Shown here: positions 8,001 to 10,042 of the stretch, piece by piece
Layout: the number at the start of each line of letters is the position of its first letter
Position numbering within the stretch: position 1 is the stretch's first letter
From: Baffinella frigidus
Taxonomy: Eukaryota; Cryptophyceae; Cryptomonadales; Baffinellaceae
NCBI GenBank assembly: GCA_026770585.1
Contig: MU646825.1
Coordinates: 90,833 to 101,062, forward strand
Direction of reading: 5' to 3'
DNA length: 10,230 nucleotides
Notes under the pieces: generated by a model
Seen by the model: only the letters and a program-made list of their open reading frames with translations
Databases searched by the model: none
Told to the model about the DNA's origin: nothing
Made by a program: the position numbers and the translations under genes

Positions 8001-9265
8001 ACCTAACCCCTAACCACTAAACCCTAAACCTTAAACCCTAAACCCTAAACCCTAAACCCTAGACCCTAGACCCCAAACCTCAAACCCCAAACCCCAAACC
8101 CCAAACCCCAAACCCTAAACCCTAAATCCTAAACCACAAACCACACTCCCTGAACCCACCCCCGTGTACTAGCTAGCTCTGCGTGGGCCCCTAAACCCCA
8201 TTCAAACCCTACACCCTACACCCTAAACCCTAAACCCTAAACGCTGTTTAGGAGGCGACTTCATCCTGAACGGCACCAAGATGTGGATCACGAACGGGAC
8301 CCTCGACGGCACGACTACGGGCGACGTCTTCCTCGTATACGCCAAGACGGTGCGCTCGAATAACCCTCAACGGACGAATAACCCTCGAGCACGAATAACC
8401 CTCGAAGGATGAAGTACCCTCCTTCCTCGTCTGCGCGAAGACGGCACACTTGCTGAGGGCTGCTCTGGGGGCTATGCATCCTTAGAGGGTTATACGTCCT
8501 TGGAGGGTTATTTGAACACACGAGGGTTATTCCTCCGTTGCGGGTTATTCGCACGAATAACCCAGGGCGTGTCAGATACCACCCGAGACAGAGCTAGGAC
8601 GTGAGTGCGCGCTCTCTCTCTCTGTCTCTCTCTCTCTCTCGCTCTCGCTCTCTCTCTCCAAGTTGCACGTGGCAAGAGGGTTTTTTTCGTGCGAAGGCTC
8701 CCGCGGGTTATCACGAATGACCCGCGGGCTCTCGACGGCACGACTACGGGCGACGTCTTCCTCGTATACGCCAAGACGGTGCGCTCGAATAACCCTCCAA
8801 GAACTAAGTCCTCATAACCTGTGTGCGCTCAGGAGAAAGGCCTCTTGCTCTTCATCGTCGAAAAGGGGACCAAGGGGTTCACCCCACACGTGGTGACTAA
8901 CTCGTCACACCGTGTGCTATCAGGAGGCGGTCCCGCCCTAGCGTAACTTCTAGACCAACTCCTACACTACCTAGCTCTGCTCCACTTGAATCGGGCTCGA
9001 CAAAATGTCGAGCCCAAATCGCAACGGTTCGCCAAAAGTTGATAAATTCCCTTGAAAAGGTAGACTTTTGACGATGTGGGTCGAATCAAAGGACACAATC
9101 GATTTAGTCAACCCGAGTGAAACAGAGCTAGACTACCTCTAGACCAACTCCGTAGGCTGATTCCTCACAACCTGTGTGAGCTCAGGAGAAAGGCCTCTCG
9201 CTCTTTATCGTCGAGAAGGGGACCAAGGGGTTCACCCTCGGACAGCAGATCAAGGACAAATGCGG
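1868..9265 (+). CDS. isovaleryl-CoA dehydrogenase-like acyl-CoA dehydrogenase, 5' part, seven exons, 3' end outside window
   Basis: Joined exons are 1868-2053, 2305-2388, 3620-3679, 5694-5820, 7087-7170, 8252-8349 and 9186-9265, in phases 0, 0, 0, 1, 1, 0, 2 at the junctions. The product so far is about 239 residues. Residues 1 to about 40 form an Arg/Ser-rich, acid-poor mitochondrial presequence. Residues about 41-150 match the N-terminal helical domain of acyl-CoA dehydrogenases. From residue about 158 the flavin-binding beta domain begins with MSEPNAGTD, followed by KMWITNG. In this family the enzyme oxidises a branched acyl-CoA to the enoyl-CoA with FAD in the mitochondrial matrix and passes electrons to ETF; isovaleryl-CoA dehydrogenase acts in leucine breakdown. 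The substrate assignment is inference. The family is usually about 400-430 residues, so the catalytic Glu and C-terminal helices lie to the right of the window. The introns are packed with decayed exon copies and repeats, so splicing needs transcript proof. Confidence 0.8.
2143..2177. other. perfect 12-bp inverted repeat in intron 1
   Basis: CGCTCCAAAGTC at 2143-2154 pairs perfectly with GACTTTGGAGCG at 2166-2177 around an 11-nt loop. It lies in the middle of the shortest intron (2054-2304). It may be a very small foldback element or an RNA hairpin; function unknown. Confidence 0.65.
2180..2229 (+). repeat. two-copy 25-bp tandem repeat in intron 1
   Basis: TTGGTCGCCCTCG starts at 2180 and again at 2205, each followed by a similar T/C/G-rich tail. 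It is a simple local duplication. Confidence 0.6.
2305..2388 (+). CDS. dehydrogenase exon 2, intact copy, GC donor
   Basis: The exon has 28 codons after the acceptor CTGCCGCAG. It encodes ANEFNRDERFNRALF and RKLGADLGLIGIT, which match the family's second and third helices (compare the LGxLGxLGIT pattern). It is in phase 0 at both ends and joins directly to DPQ of exon 1. The next bases are GCCAGC, so the donor is GC rather than GT. The partial copy at 2527-2580 has the same 3' end followed by GT. A GC-AG intron is possible in many eukaryotes; alternatively this site is damaged. Confidence 0.8.
2500..2640 (+). repeat. telomere-like heptamers (CCCTGAA, CCCTAAA, CCCGAAA) flanking the exon 2 copy
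   Basis: Irregular runs of the C-strand heptamer lie directly on both sides of the truncated exon 2 copy, at 2500-2528 and 2585-2637. The left junction runs straight from CCTGAACCCGAAA into exon sequence. The array is too degenerate to be a chromosome end. Confidence 0.7.
2527..2580 (+). pseudogene. decayed exon 2 copy (5' truncated)
   Basis: 18 codons match the end of exon 2 (NRALFRKLGADLGL, then VGIT, with one Ile-to-Val change). The first ten codons are missing and are replaced by telomere-like repeat, so no acceptor AG is present. The 3' end is followed by GT at 2581-2582, a normal-looking donor. It cannot be spliced in by itself. Confidence 0.8.
2834..2944 (+). repeat. 111-bp segment, inverted partner at 4502-4612
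   Basis: By eye this segment equals the reverse complement of 4502-4612 with about four mismatches in 111 bp. One arm lies in intron 2 and the other in intron 3. If both are in the same transcript, they could pair as a long stem enclosing exon 3. Confidence 0.85.
2969..3112. mobile_element. palindromic foldback element (MITE-like), about 144 bp
   Basis: Both arms of about 70 bp start CTACCACCAACCCTCAC and run to the centre, where GGCCGTCGGA pairs with TCCGACGGCC. Shared blocks include TGGGCAAATCG and the central CCTTG/CAAGG. There is no coding capacity. A 10-bp word CGTGCGCTGG occurs on both sides at 2958-2967 and 3126-3135. It could be a target duplication, but it is not symmetric around the arms, so I am unsure of the exact ends. 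Confidence 0.75.
3208..3343. mobile_element. AT-rich inverted-repeat element, degenerate
   Basis: The segment is far richer in A/T than its surroundings. Its ends pair imperfectly: ATCTCCATAAAAG at 3208-3220 against the complement of CTTTTGTGGAGAT at 3331-3343. An internal part with GTGTAGTAAATTTCATTG resembles 6720-6741 inside another element. It looks like an old non-autonomous transposon copy. Confidence 0.5.
3383..3618 (+). repeat. interstitial telomere-like arrays (CCCTAAA/CCCTGAA) before exon 3
   Basis: There are blocks of CCCTAAA, CCCTGAA and CCCGAAA at 3383-3426, 3498-3530 and 3572-3613. They are separated by short repeats of the CCCCAAGACCCCTA type, which occur twice, at about 3363 and 3472. 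The last block runs directly into the exon 3 acceptor CCCCCGCAG. Confidence 0.8.
3620..3679 (+). CDS. dehydrogenase exon 3, intact copy
   Basis: The exon has 20 codons, VPEEYGGSMLDAAAVCIAHE, between acceptor CGCAG and donor GAG|GTACTC. PEEYGG is a widely conserved loop of acyl-CoA dehydrogenases, and IAHE leads into the next helix. It is in phase 0 at both ends and joins exon 2 (GIT) to exon 4 (ELSAADP). It is the only one of four exon 3 copies that keeps both PEEYGG and an acceptor site. Confidence 0.85.
3762..3815 (+). pseudogene. decayed exon 3 copy 2
   Basis: 18 codons, PEYGGSMLDAAAVCIAHE, remain, with one Glu codon of PEEYGG lost in frame. The donor GAG|GTAGGG is intact, but no acceptor AG stands at the left edge (GCATCGA precedes it). 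The coding part is otherwise very similar to exon 3, which points to a recent duplication. Confidence 0.82.
3816..3999 (+). repeat. G-strand heptamer array (GGTTGAG, GGTGGAG variants)
   Basis: A period-7 array begins right after the exon 3 copy 2 donor. It includes about six tandem GGTGGAG units from about 3890, followed by GGTTGAG and GGTTGTG units. A non-repeat island with TTTACAGCAGTCTCCGG is shared with 4804-4822, which shows that exon copy and intron were duplicated together. It has the opposite strand orientation to the CCCTAAA arrays and could form G-quadruplexes. Confidence 0.8.
4015..4122. mobile_element. truncated CTAGCTCTG-family element joined to exon 3 sequence
   Basis: A remnant of an exon 3 end plus donor (AATGAG|GTGCCCCCTACC) occurs at about 4012-4028. 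It is followed by sequence with TATTTGGGCTCACCAATTCG and ATGTCAAGTTGAGAATAGTC, shared with the fuller copy at 4283-4423. At the right, the element end GTCAACGCGAGTG continues directly into CGGGGGCAG, the start of exon 3, instead of the normal GAGGCAGAGCTAG end. Confidence 0.6.
4110..4223 (+). repeat. short chimeric tandem repeat: element end plus exon 3 start
   Basis: Irregular units of the form GTCAACCCGAGTGCGGGGGCA are repeated several times. The left half equals the right end of the CTAGCTCTG-family element; the right half equals the start of the exon 3 copies. The last unit runs into exon 3 copy 3. Confidence 0.65.
4210..4260 (+). pseudogene. decayed exon 3 copy 3 (donor lost)
   Basis: 17 codons remain, ECWGSMLDATAVCIAHE. 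The Tyr-Gly pair of the conserved loop is changed to Cys-Trp, and the first codons are missing. The donor GT has become AT (GAG|ATGCTCCC, against GAG|GTACTCCC in exon 3). There is no acceptor. Confidence 0.8.
4283..4423. mobile_element. CTAGCTCTG-family inverted-repeat element, older copy
   Basis: The left end CTACCTCTTTCTC is a diverged form of CTAGCTCTG, followed by TTGGGCTC as in the copy at 8971. The right end CGAGTGAGGCAGAGCTAG is clear and matches that of the 8971 copy. No matching 5-bp flanks remain, so it is either old or rearranged. It sits in intron 3 just after exon 3 copy 3. Confidence 0.6.
4466..4501. other. 36-bp near-perfect palindrome
   Basis: GCCTGTAAGTGCAGAAGC pairs with its complement through 4501, with a single mismatch and no spacer. 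It directly abuts the inverted 111-bp segment starting at 4502. It may mark the breakpoint of the inversion or be a tiny foldback element. Confidence 0.8.
4502..4612 (-). repeat. inverted copy of 2834-2944
   Basis: This is the reverse complement of the intron 2 segment, with about four mismatches. It is bordered on the left by the 36-bp palindrome and on the right by the chimeric element/exon 3 repeat. The high identity points to a recent event. Confidence 0.85.
4619..4712 (+). repeat. second chimeric tandem repeat of element end and exon 3 start
   Basis: Units GTCAACGCGAGTGCGGGGGC and variants occur at about 4620, 4655 and 4692, as in 4110-4223. The last one continues into exon 3 copy 4. 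Confidence 0.65.
4699..4746 (+). pseudogene. decayed exon 3 copy 4
   Basis: 16 codons remain, ECGGSMLDAAVCIAYQ. One Ala codon is deleted in frame and the end is changed from AHE to AYQ. The donor CAG|GTAGGG is still good. The start is fused to the element-like GTCAACGC, and no acceptor is visible. Confidence 0.8.
4747..4950 (+). repeat. G-strand heptamer array (GGTTGAG), second copy
   Basis: A period-7 array of GGTTGAG/GGTTAAG/GGGCTGA type follows exon 3 copy 4. It shares the TTGATGACAGTTGAGGATTG and GTTTACA-CAGTCTCCGG islands with 3833-3882. The arrays and the exon copies were thus duplicated as one unit. Confidence 0.8.
5006..5023 (+). pseudogene. possible remnant of exon 3 end
   Basis: The bases encode IYIAHE, close to VCIAHE at the end of exon 3, and are followed by GAA rather than GT. 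The match is short, so this is a weak call, but it fits the order of copies: it lies after exon 3 copy 4 and before the first exon 4 copy. Confidence 0.35.
5110..5148 (+). pseudogene. decayed exon 4 copy 1
   Basis: A good acceptor CTGCCCGCAG precedes ELFAADPAFCLRY, against ELSAADPAFCLSY in exon 4. Homology stops after Tyr and unrelated sequence follows, including a perfect 8-bp hairpin GAGTTGGG/CCCAACTC at 5154-5175. The remaining 29 codons of exon 4 are absent. Confidence 0.82.
5331..5369 (+). pseudogene. decayed exon 4 copy 2 (nonsense)
   Basis: Acceptor CTCGGCAG is followed by ELSATDPAFCLS, and the next codon is TAG where exon 4 has TAC (Tyr). Homology ends there. The flanking sequence CTCGTGTCTCGTCATCCGAA also recurs after the neighbouring copies. 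Confidence 0.85.
5500..5535 (+). pseudogene. decayed exon 4 copy 3 (7-nt deletion)
   Basis: Acceptor TTCCCGCAG is followed by GGGCTCTCCGCC and then CAGCCTTCTGCCTGAGCT. Compared with exon 4, seven bases of the ADPA codons are gone, so the frame shifts into TGA at 5524-5526. Confidence 0.82.
5694..5820 (+). CDS. dehydrogenase exon 4, intact copy
   Basis: There are 42 codons plus one base between acceptor CTGCCCGCAG and donor TCAG|GTAGCG. The translation runs ELSAADPAFCLSYLAHS, LLFVNNLARNGSNAQKAEF, then LPRACS. It covers the helices that in isovaleryl-CoA dehydrogenase read SYGAHSN..QLVRNG..AQK..YLP..SG. The split Gly codon continues as GT|GAG in exon 5 (phase 1). It is the fourth member of a tandem array of exon 4 starts at 5110, 5331, 5500 and 5694, and the only one that is full length. 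Confidence 0.88.
5925..5993 (+). pseudogene. decayed exon 4 copy 5 (3' part, frameshifted)
   Basis: VDNLAQNSSNAQKAEFLPRA matches the second half of exon 4 (VNNLARNGSNAQKAEFLPRA). Two extra bases near the end shift the frame before the donor CTCAG|GTAGCT. The 5' half of the exon and any acceptor are missing. Confidence 0.85.
6141..6174 (+). pseudogene. decayed exon 4 copy 6 (3' end only)
   Basis: QREEFLPRACA plus one base, followed by the donor G|GTGCGT, matches the end of exon 4. The sequence to its left, GTAAAAAATTTGTACCAGGAT, is also found at 5866-5886, so intron and exon end were copied together. A heptamer array starts right after it. Confidence 0.75.
6184..6310 (+). repeat. heptamer array (GCGAAAT) grading into CCGGAACA/CCCTAA
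   Basis: Five or more GCGAAAT units in tandem are followed by irregular CGAAACCC, CGGAACA and CAAACCCTAA. The 7-bp period is the same as in the telomere-like arrays. Confidence 0.75.
6424..6522 (+). repeat. heptamer array (CCCGAAA / CCTGAAA)
   Basis: About twelve units of CCCGAAA with CCTGAAA and CCAGAAA variants lie just upstream of the truncated exon 5 copy. The minus strand translates as a repetitive Phe/Gly/Val/Ser peptide, which is a repeat artefact and not a protein. Confidence 0.85.
6547..6574 (+). pseudogene. decayed exon 5 copy 1 (5' part only)
   Basis: Acceptor CACGCCAG is followed by bases that encode (G)EIVGGMCMS and then break off before EPNAGTD. The left flank CTGAATCGCGACC also occurs before exon 5 at about 7047, so about 28 bp of intron were duplicated with it. 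Confidence 0.85.
6663..6851. mobile_element. inverted-repeat element with CCACWCGAGAATGC ends
   Basis: The left end CCACACGAGAATGCTAGAGG pairs with the complement of the right end, which reads CCACTCGAGAATGCAAGAGG in reverse; similarity continues to about 28 bp. The segment is AT-rich. Its right arm (GTACAAATATTTACAACCCC) is the reverse complement of sequence at 5861-5883, and its left arm resembles 5831-5856, so a second, rearranged copy lies next to exon 4. No clear target duplication is seen. Confidence 0.6.
7087..7170 (+). CDS. dehydrogenase exon 5, intact copy (family signature)
   Basis: The exon starts in phase 1 after GCGGCAG and encodes (G)EIVGGMCMSEPNAGTD then VLSMATRAKRD(G), with donor GACG|GTATCA. 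CMSEPNAGTDVLS fits the acyl-CoA dehydrogenase signature 1 pattern. In the family this segment lies at the flavin and acyl-CoA binding site at the start of the beta domain. It is the only full-length copy among six in this intron cluster. Confidence 0.88.
7224..7338 (+). pseudogene. decayed exon 5 copy 3 with 57-bp in-frame insertion
   Basis: EGNAGTDVLSMA matches exon 5. It is then interrupted by 57 bases at 7260-7316, and ATRAKREG resumes the match, ending in donor G|GTATCA. The insertion has no stop in the exon frame. The first codons including MS and the acceptor are missing; the left flank (ACACCCTGAATCACAAACC) is shared with copy 6 at 7876-7895. Confidence 0.8.
7353..7490. mobile_element. 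CTAGCTCTG-family element, right end lost
   Basis: The left end CTAGCTCTGCCTGGGTTTTA and the next 60 bp match the copy at 7746. Near 7480-7489 GACGAGCCC matches its right arm, but the terminal AAACAGAGCTAG is missing. The middle contains a perfect 10-bp hairpin absent from the other copy. Confidence 0.7.
7423..7446. other. perfect 10-bp hairpin with TACG loop
   Basis: TGCAGAGGCG at 7423-7432 pairs perfectly with CGCCTCTGCA at 7437-7446. It lies inside the damaged CTAGCTCTG-family element and looks like a nested insertion or local palindrome. Confidence 0.75.
7530..7564 (+). pseudogene. decayed exon 5 copy 4 (3' end, rearranged)
   Basis: ATGGCGTACGCGCC, then AAACGCG twice and CGACG|GTATCG, resembles the end of exon 5 (ATGGCCACGCGCGCCAAACGCGACG|GTATCA) with an internal 10-bp duplication. 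The conserved signature part is absent. Confidence 0.65.
7605..7662 (+). repeat. two-copy 29-bp tandem repeat
   Basis: TCGGAAGCCCCYTGGAG opens both units, at 7605 and 7634, and the rest of the units is similar. It directly precedes exon 5 copy 5. Confidence 0.65.
7671..7731 (+). pseudogene. decayed exon 5 copy 5 (signature mutated)
   Basis: MSEPNAGMGLLSMATRAKLD matches exon 5, but the conserved Thr-Asp of the signature is Met-Gly. The last base before the donor has changed (GACA|GTATCA). There is no acceptor on its left. The right flank is shared with copy 3, including the adjacent mobile element. Confidence 0.82.
7746..7866. mobile_element. CTAGCTCTG-family MITE-like element with 5-bp target duplication
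   Basis: The element is 121 bp long. The left end CTAGCTCTGCCTGGGTTTTA and the complement of the right end (CTAGCTCTGTTTGCGTTTTA) agree over about 32 bp with about five mismatches. It is flanked on both sides by ACACC (7741-7745 and 7867-7871). There is no coding capacity, so a transposase must act in trans. The superfamily cannot be named from the ends alone. Confidence 0.85.
7910..7964 (+). pseudogene. decayed exon 5 copy 6
   Basis: EGNAGTDVLSMATCAQRD(G) with donor G|GTGCAA. The match starts at the Glu of SEPNAG, with Gly in place of Pro, exactly as in copy 3; the two share the same left breakpoint. It lacks the 57-bp insertion of copy 3, so that insertion came after the copies separated or was lost here. 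Confidence 0.82.
7981..8136 (+). repeat. interstitial telomere-like array (CCCTAAA)
   Basis: About twenty units of CCCTAAA with CCCCAAA and CCCTAGA variants. It is the most regular array in the window and identifies the telomere type of the genome as plant-like. Gene sequence continues on both sides, so it is not a chromosome end. Confidence 0.88.
8173..8190. mobile_element. isolated left end of a CTAGCTCTG-family element
   Basis: CTAGCTCTGCGTGGGCCC matches the first 15 or so bases of the family and then runs into telomere-like repeat. A lone right end, ACAGAGCTAG, lies at 8588-8597. Confidence 0.5.
8200..8243 (+). repeat. telomere-like array directly before exon 6
   Basis: CCCTACA and CCCTAAA units run up to CCTAAACGCTGTTTAGG, where a single inverted TTTAGG unit provides the splice acceptor of exon 6. 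Confidence 0.8.
8252..8349 (+). CDS. dehydrogenase exon 6, intact copy
   Basis: The exon starts in phase 1 (G|GA) after CTGTTTAG and encodes GDFILNGTKMWITNG, TLDGTTTGDV, then FLVYAKT, with donor ACG|GTGCGC. LNGxKxWITNG is a hallmark of the beta domain; the Trp and Thr contact FAD in the family. It joins exon 7 (EKGLSLF) in phase 0. Isovaleryl-CoA dehydrogenase has ADVLIVYAKT here; this protein has a slightly longer loop with TTTGD. Confidence 0.88.
8355..8567. repeat. cluster of CGAATAACCCTC direct and inverted repeats with exon 6 relic
   Basis: CGAATAACCCTC occurs three times in direct order at 8357-8404. Its complement GAGGGTTATT occurs three or four times at 8486-8550, followed by a forward copy at about 8553. 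Together they form a large foldback structure. Between the arms, 8423-8443 encodes FLVCAKT and ends ACG|GC, a worn copy of the exon 6 end. Confidence 0.75.
8611..8658 (+). repeat. CT microsatellite
   Basis: A 48-bp (CT)n tract has a few G interruptions. It lies in intron 6 and explains the Leu/Ser and Arg/Glu repetitive frames here. Confidence 0.9.
8731..8778 (+). pseudogene. decayed exon 6 copy (3' half)
   Basis: LDGTTTGDVFLVYAKT is identical to the last 16 codons of exon 6. The identity continues about 19 bp into the intron (GTGCGCTCGAATAACCCTC). The left edge is a palindrome, CCGCGGGTTAT/AATGACCCGCGG, at 8701-8726. It has no acceptor and lacks WITNG. The near-perfect identity marks it as one of the youngest copies. 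Confidence 0.85.
8833..8883 (+). pseudogene. decayed exon 7 copy 1 (3' truncated)
   Basis: Acceptor GCGCTCAG is followed by EKGLLLFIVEKGTKGFT, against EKGLSLFIVEKGTKGFT in exon 7. Homology ends at about 8883 and the LGQQIKDKC part is absent. Splicing to this acceptor would be possible but gives a protein that soon reads unrelated sequence. Confidence 0.82.
8971..9131. mobile_element. CTAGCTCTG-family MITE-like element with 5-bp target duplication
   Basis: The 161-bp element has ends CTAGCTCTGCTCCACT and, in complement, CTAGCTCTGTTTCACT. ACTAC flanks both sides (8966-8970, 9132-9136). An internal perfect hairpin GGGCTCGAC/GTCGAGCCC lies at 8992-9014. The right arm holds GTCAACCCGAGTG, the word that in intron 3 is fused to exon 3. 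There are no open frames. Confidence 0.85.
9186..9265 (+). CDS. dehydrogenase exon 7, intact copy; last exon seen
   Basis: 26 codons plus two bases encode EKGLSLFIVEKGTKGFTLG then QQIKDKC(G). The acceptor is GAGCTCAG and the donor GG|GTCAGC is in phase 2. In the family this strand is followed by GMRxS at the end of the beta domain, which would start the next exon outside the window. The sequence before the acceptor, CTCACAACCTGTGTGAG, is a small palindrome and recurs before the truncated and inverted copies. Confidence 0.85.
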
Positions 9266-9504
9266 GTCAGCTCCCGCCACCTCACCCACACAGCGGACTT
9301 CGAAGGGATTTCGAATAACCCTTAAGCGATGAGGCCTAGGACCCTACGGTAGGCAACCCGTAGGGACAGAGGGGGGGTTCCTACAGATAAGGTAACGGAA
9401 ACTCGGCCCGAAATGGGCCGAGAATCCCTTTGTATGCATAGCCCGCTGTGTGGTGGGCCGTCCGCAAGATCCGGTGTACTCGTACGAGGCACGAGGCCGT
9501 CTCC

Positions 9505-9540
9505 TTCGTCGTCGACGATGAAGAGCGAGAGGCCTTTCTC
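9505..9540 (-). pseudogene. inverted exon 7 fragment
   Basis: On the minus strand GCTCTCAG|GAGAAAGGC encodes EKGLSLFIVDDE, matching the first nine residues of exon 7. Its upstream intron (CCTCACAACCTGTGTG) is present too, at about 9550-9570. It is in antisense orientation to the gene and cannot contribute to its mRNA. Confidence 0.85.
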
Positions 9541-9560
9541 CTGAGAGCACACACACACAG

Positions 9561-9632
9561 GTTGTGAGGCCTATCTCACTTCGCCCTAGACACACATGTT
9601 ATGAGGCCTATCTCACTTCACCCTGTACATAT
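9561..9632 (+). repeat. two-copy 37-bp tandem repeat
   Basis: GTTGTGAGGCCTATCTCACT at 9561 recurs as GTTATGAGGCCTATCTCACT at 9598, followed by TTCRCCCT in both. An AC run precedes the first unit. Confidence 0.75.
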
Positions 9633-9895
9633 GGTAACGTCAGCTCCCCACTCGAAGCCGACCGTGGCCTGCTGACAAACGAGACACACAGCGGGCTTCG
9701 AAGGGATTTTATGTTCGATGCTGACCGAGAATCGGTGAGGATGTCCGTAGGGACATGTCGTTGCTGTCCATAGGAACAACCCTATGTCCCTACGGATGGC
9801 CTACCGTAGGGTCCTGGGGATTATTCAGCCACACAGTCAACATCGTACTCGCCGCAACGCCCTGACGTGGATACAGTCTATACATGTAGTTTAAT

Positions 9896-10042
9896 GAAAA
9901 GCACCTTCCACATTAAAGCGTCTTTAAGTCAATTTGCCTTGAAATCATCAACTTATGGAAAAAATTATCCAAGTTTGTCATAAGTTGACAATTTCAGGGG
10001 GGAATTGACTTAAAAACGCTTTTAATGTTGAAGGTGCTTTCC
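9896..10042. mobile_element. AT-rich foldback element (MITE-like), about 147 bp
   Basis: The arms of about 63 bp start GAAAAGCACCTTCCACATTA and, in complement, GGAAAGCACCTTCAACATTA. They share AAGTCAATT and end near the centre with CAACTTATG/CATAAGTTG. The element is strongly AT-rich compared with the gene. Weaker complementarity extends to TATA on both outer sides (about 9877 and 10053), so TATA may belong to the ends or be a target duplication. Confidence 0.8.

Larger units (their letters stand above)
9313..9826. mobile_element. large foldback element with GAATAACCC-type ends carrying an inverted exon 7 piece
   Basis: The left end GAATAACCC and the right end GGGGATTATTC are complementary. 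Further in, AGGACCCTACGGTAGGC at 9340-9356 pairs with 9799-9815, then CCGTAGGGACA with 9784-9795. Inside are a perfect hairpin CTCGGCCC/GGGCCGAG (9402-9422), the reversed exon 7 fragment, a 37-bp tandem repeat and a duplicated piece of the start of intron 7 (GTCAGCTCCC to TTCGAAGGGATTT). No target duplication was seen. Confidence 0.65.

Noticed and set aside
7981-8243. A true chromosome end
   Set aside because: Coding exons of the same gene continue on both sides, the units are degenerate, and other arrays have the opposite strand orientation.
9564-9773. Plus-strand open frame near the right end
   Set aside because: It crosses the 37-bp tandem repeat and the foldback arms and has no similarity to the missing C-terminal part of the dehydrogenase.
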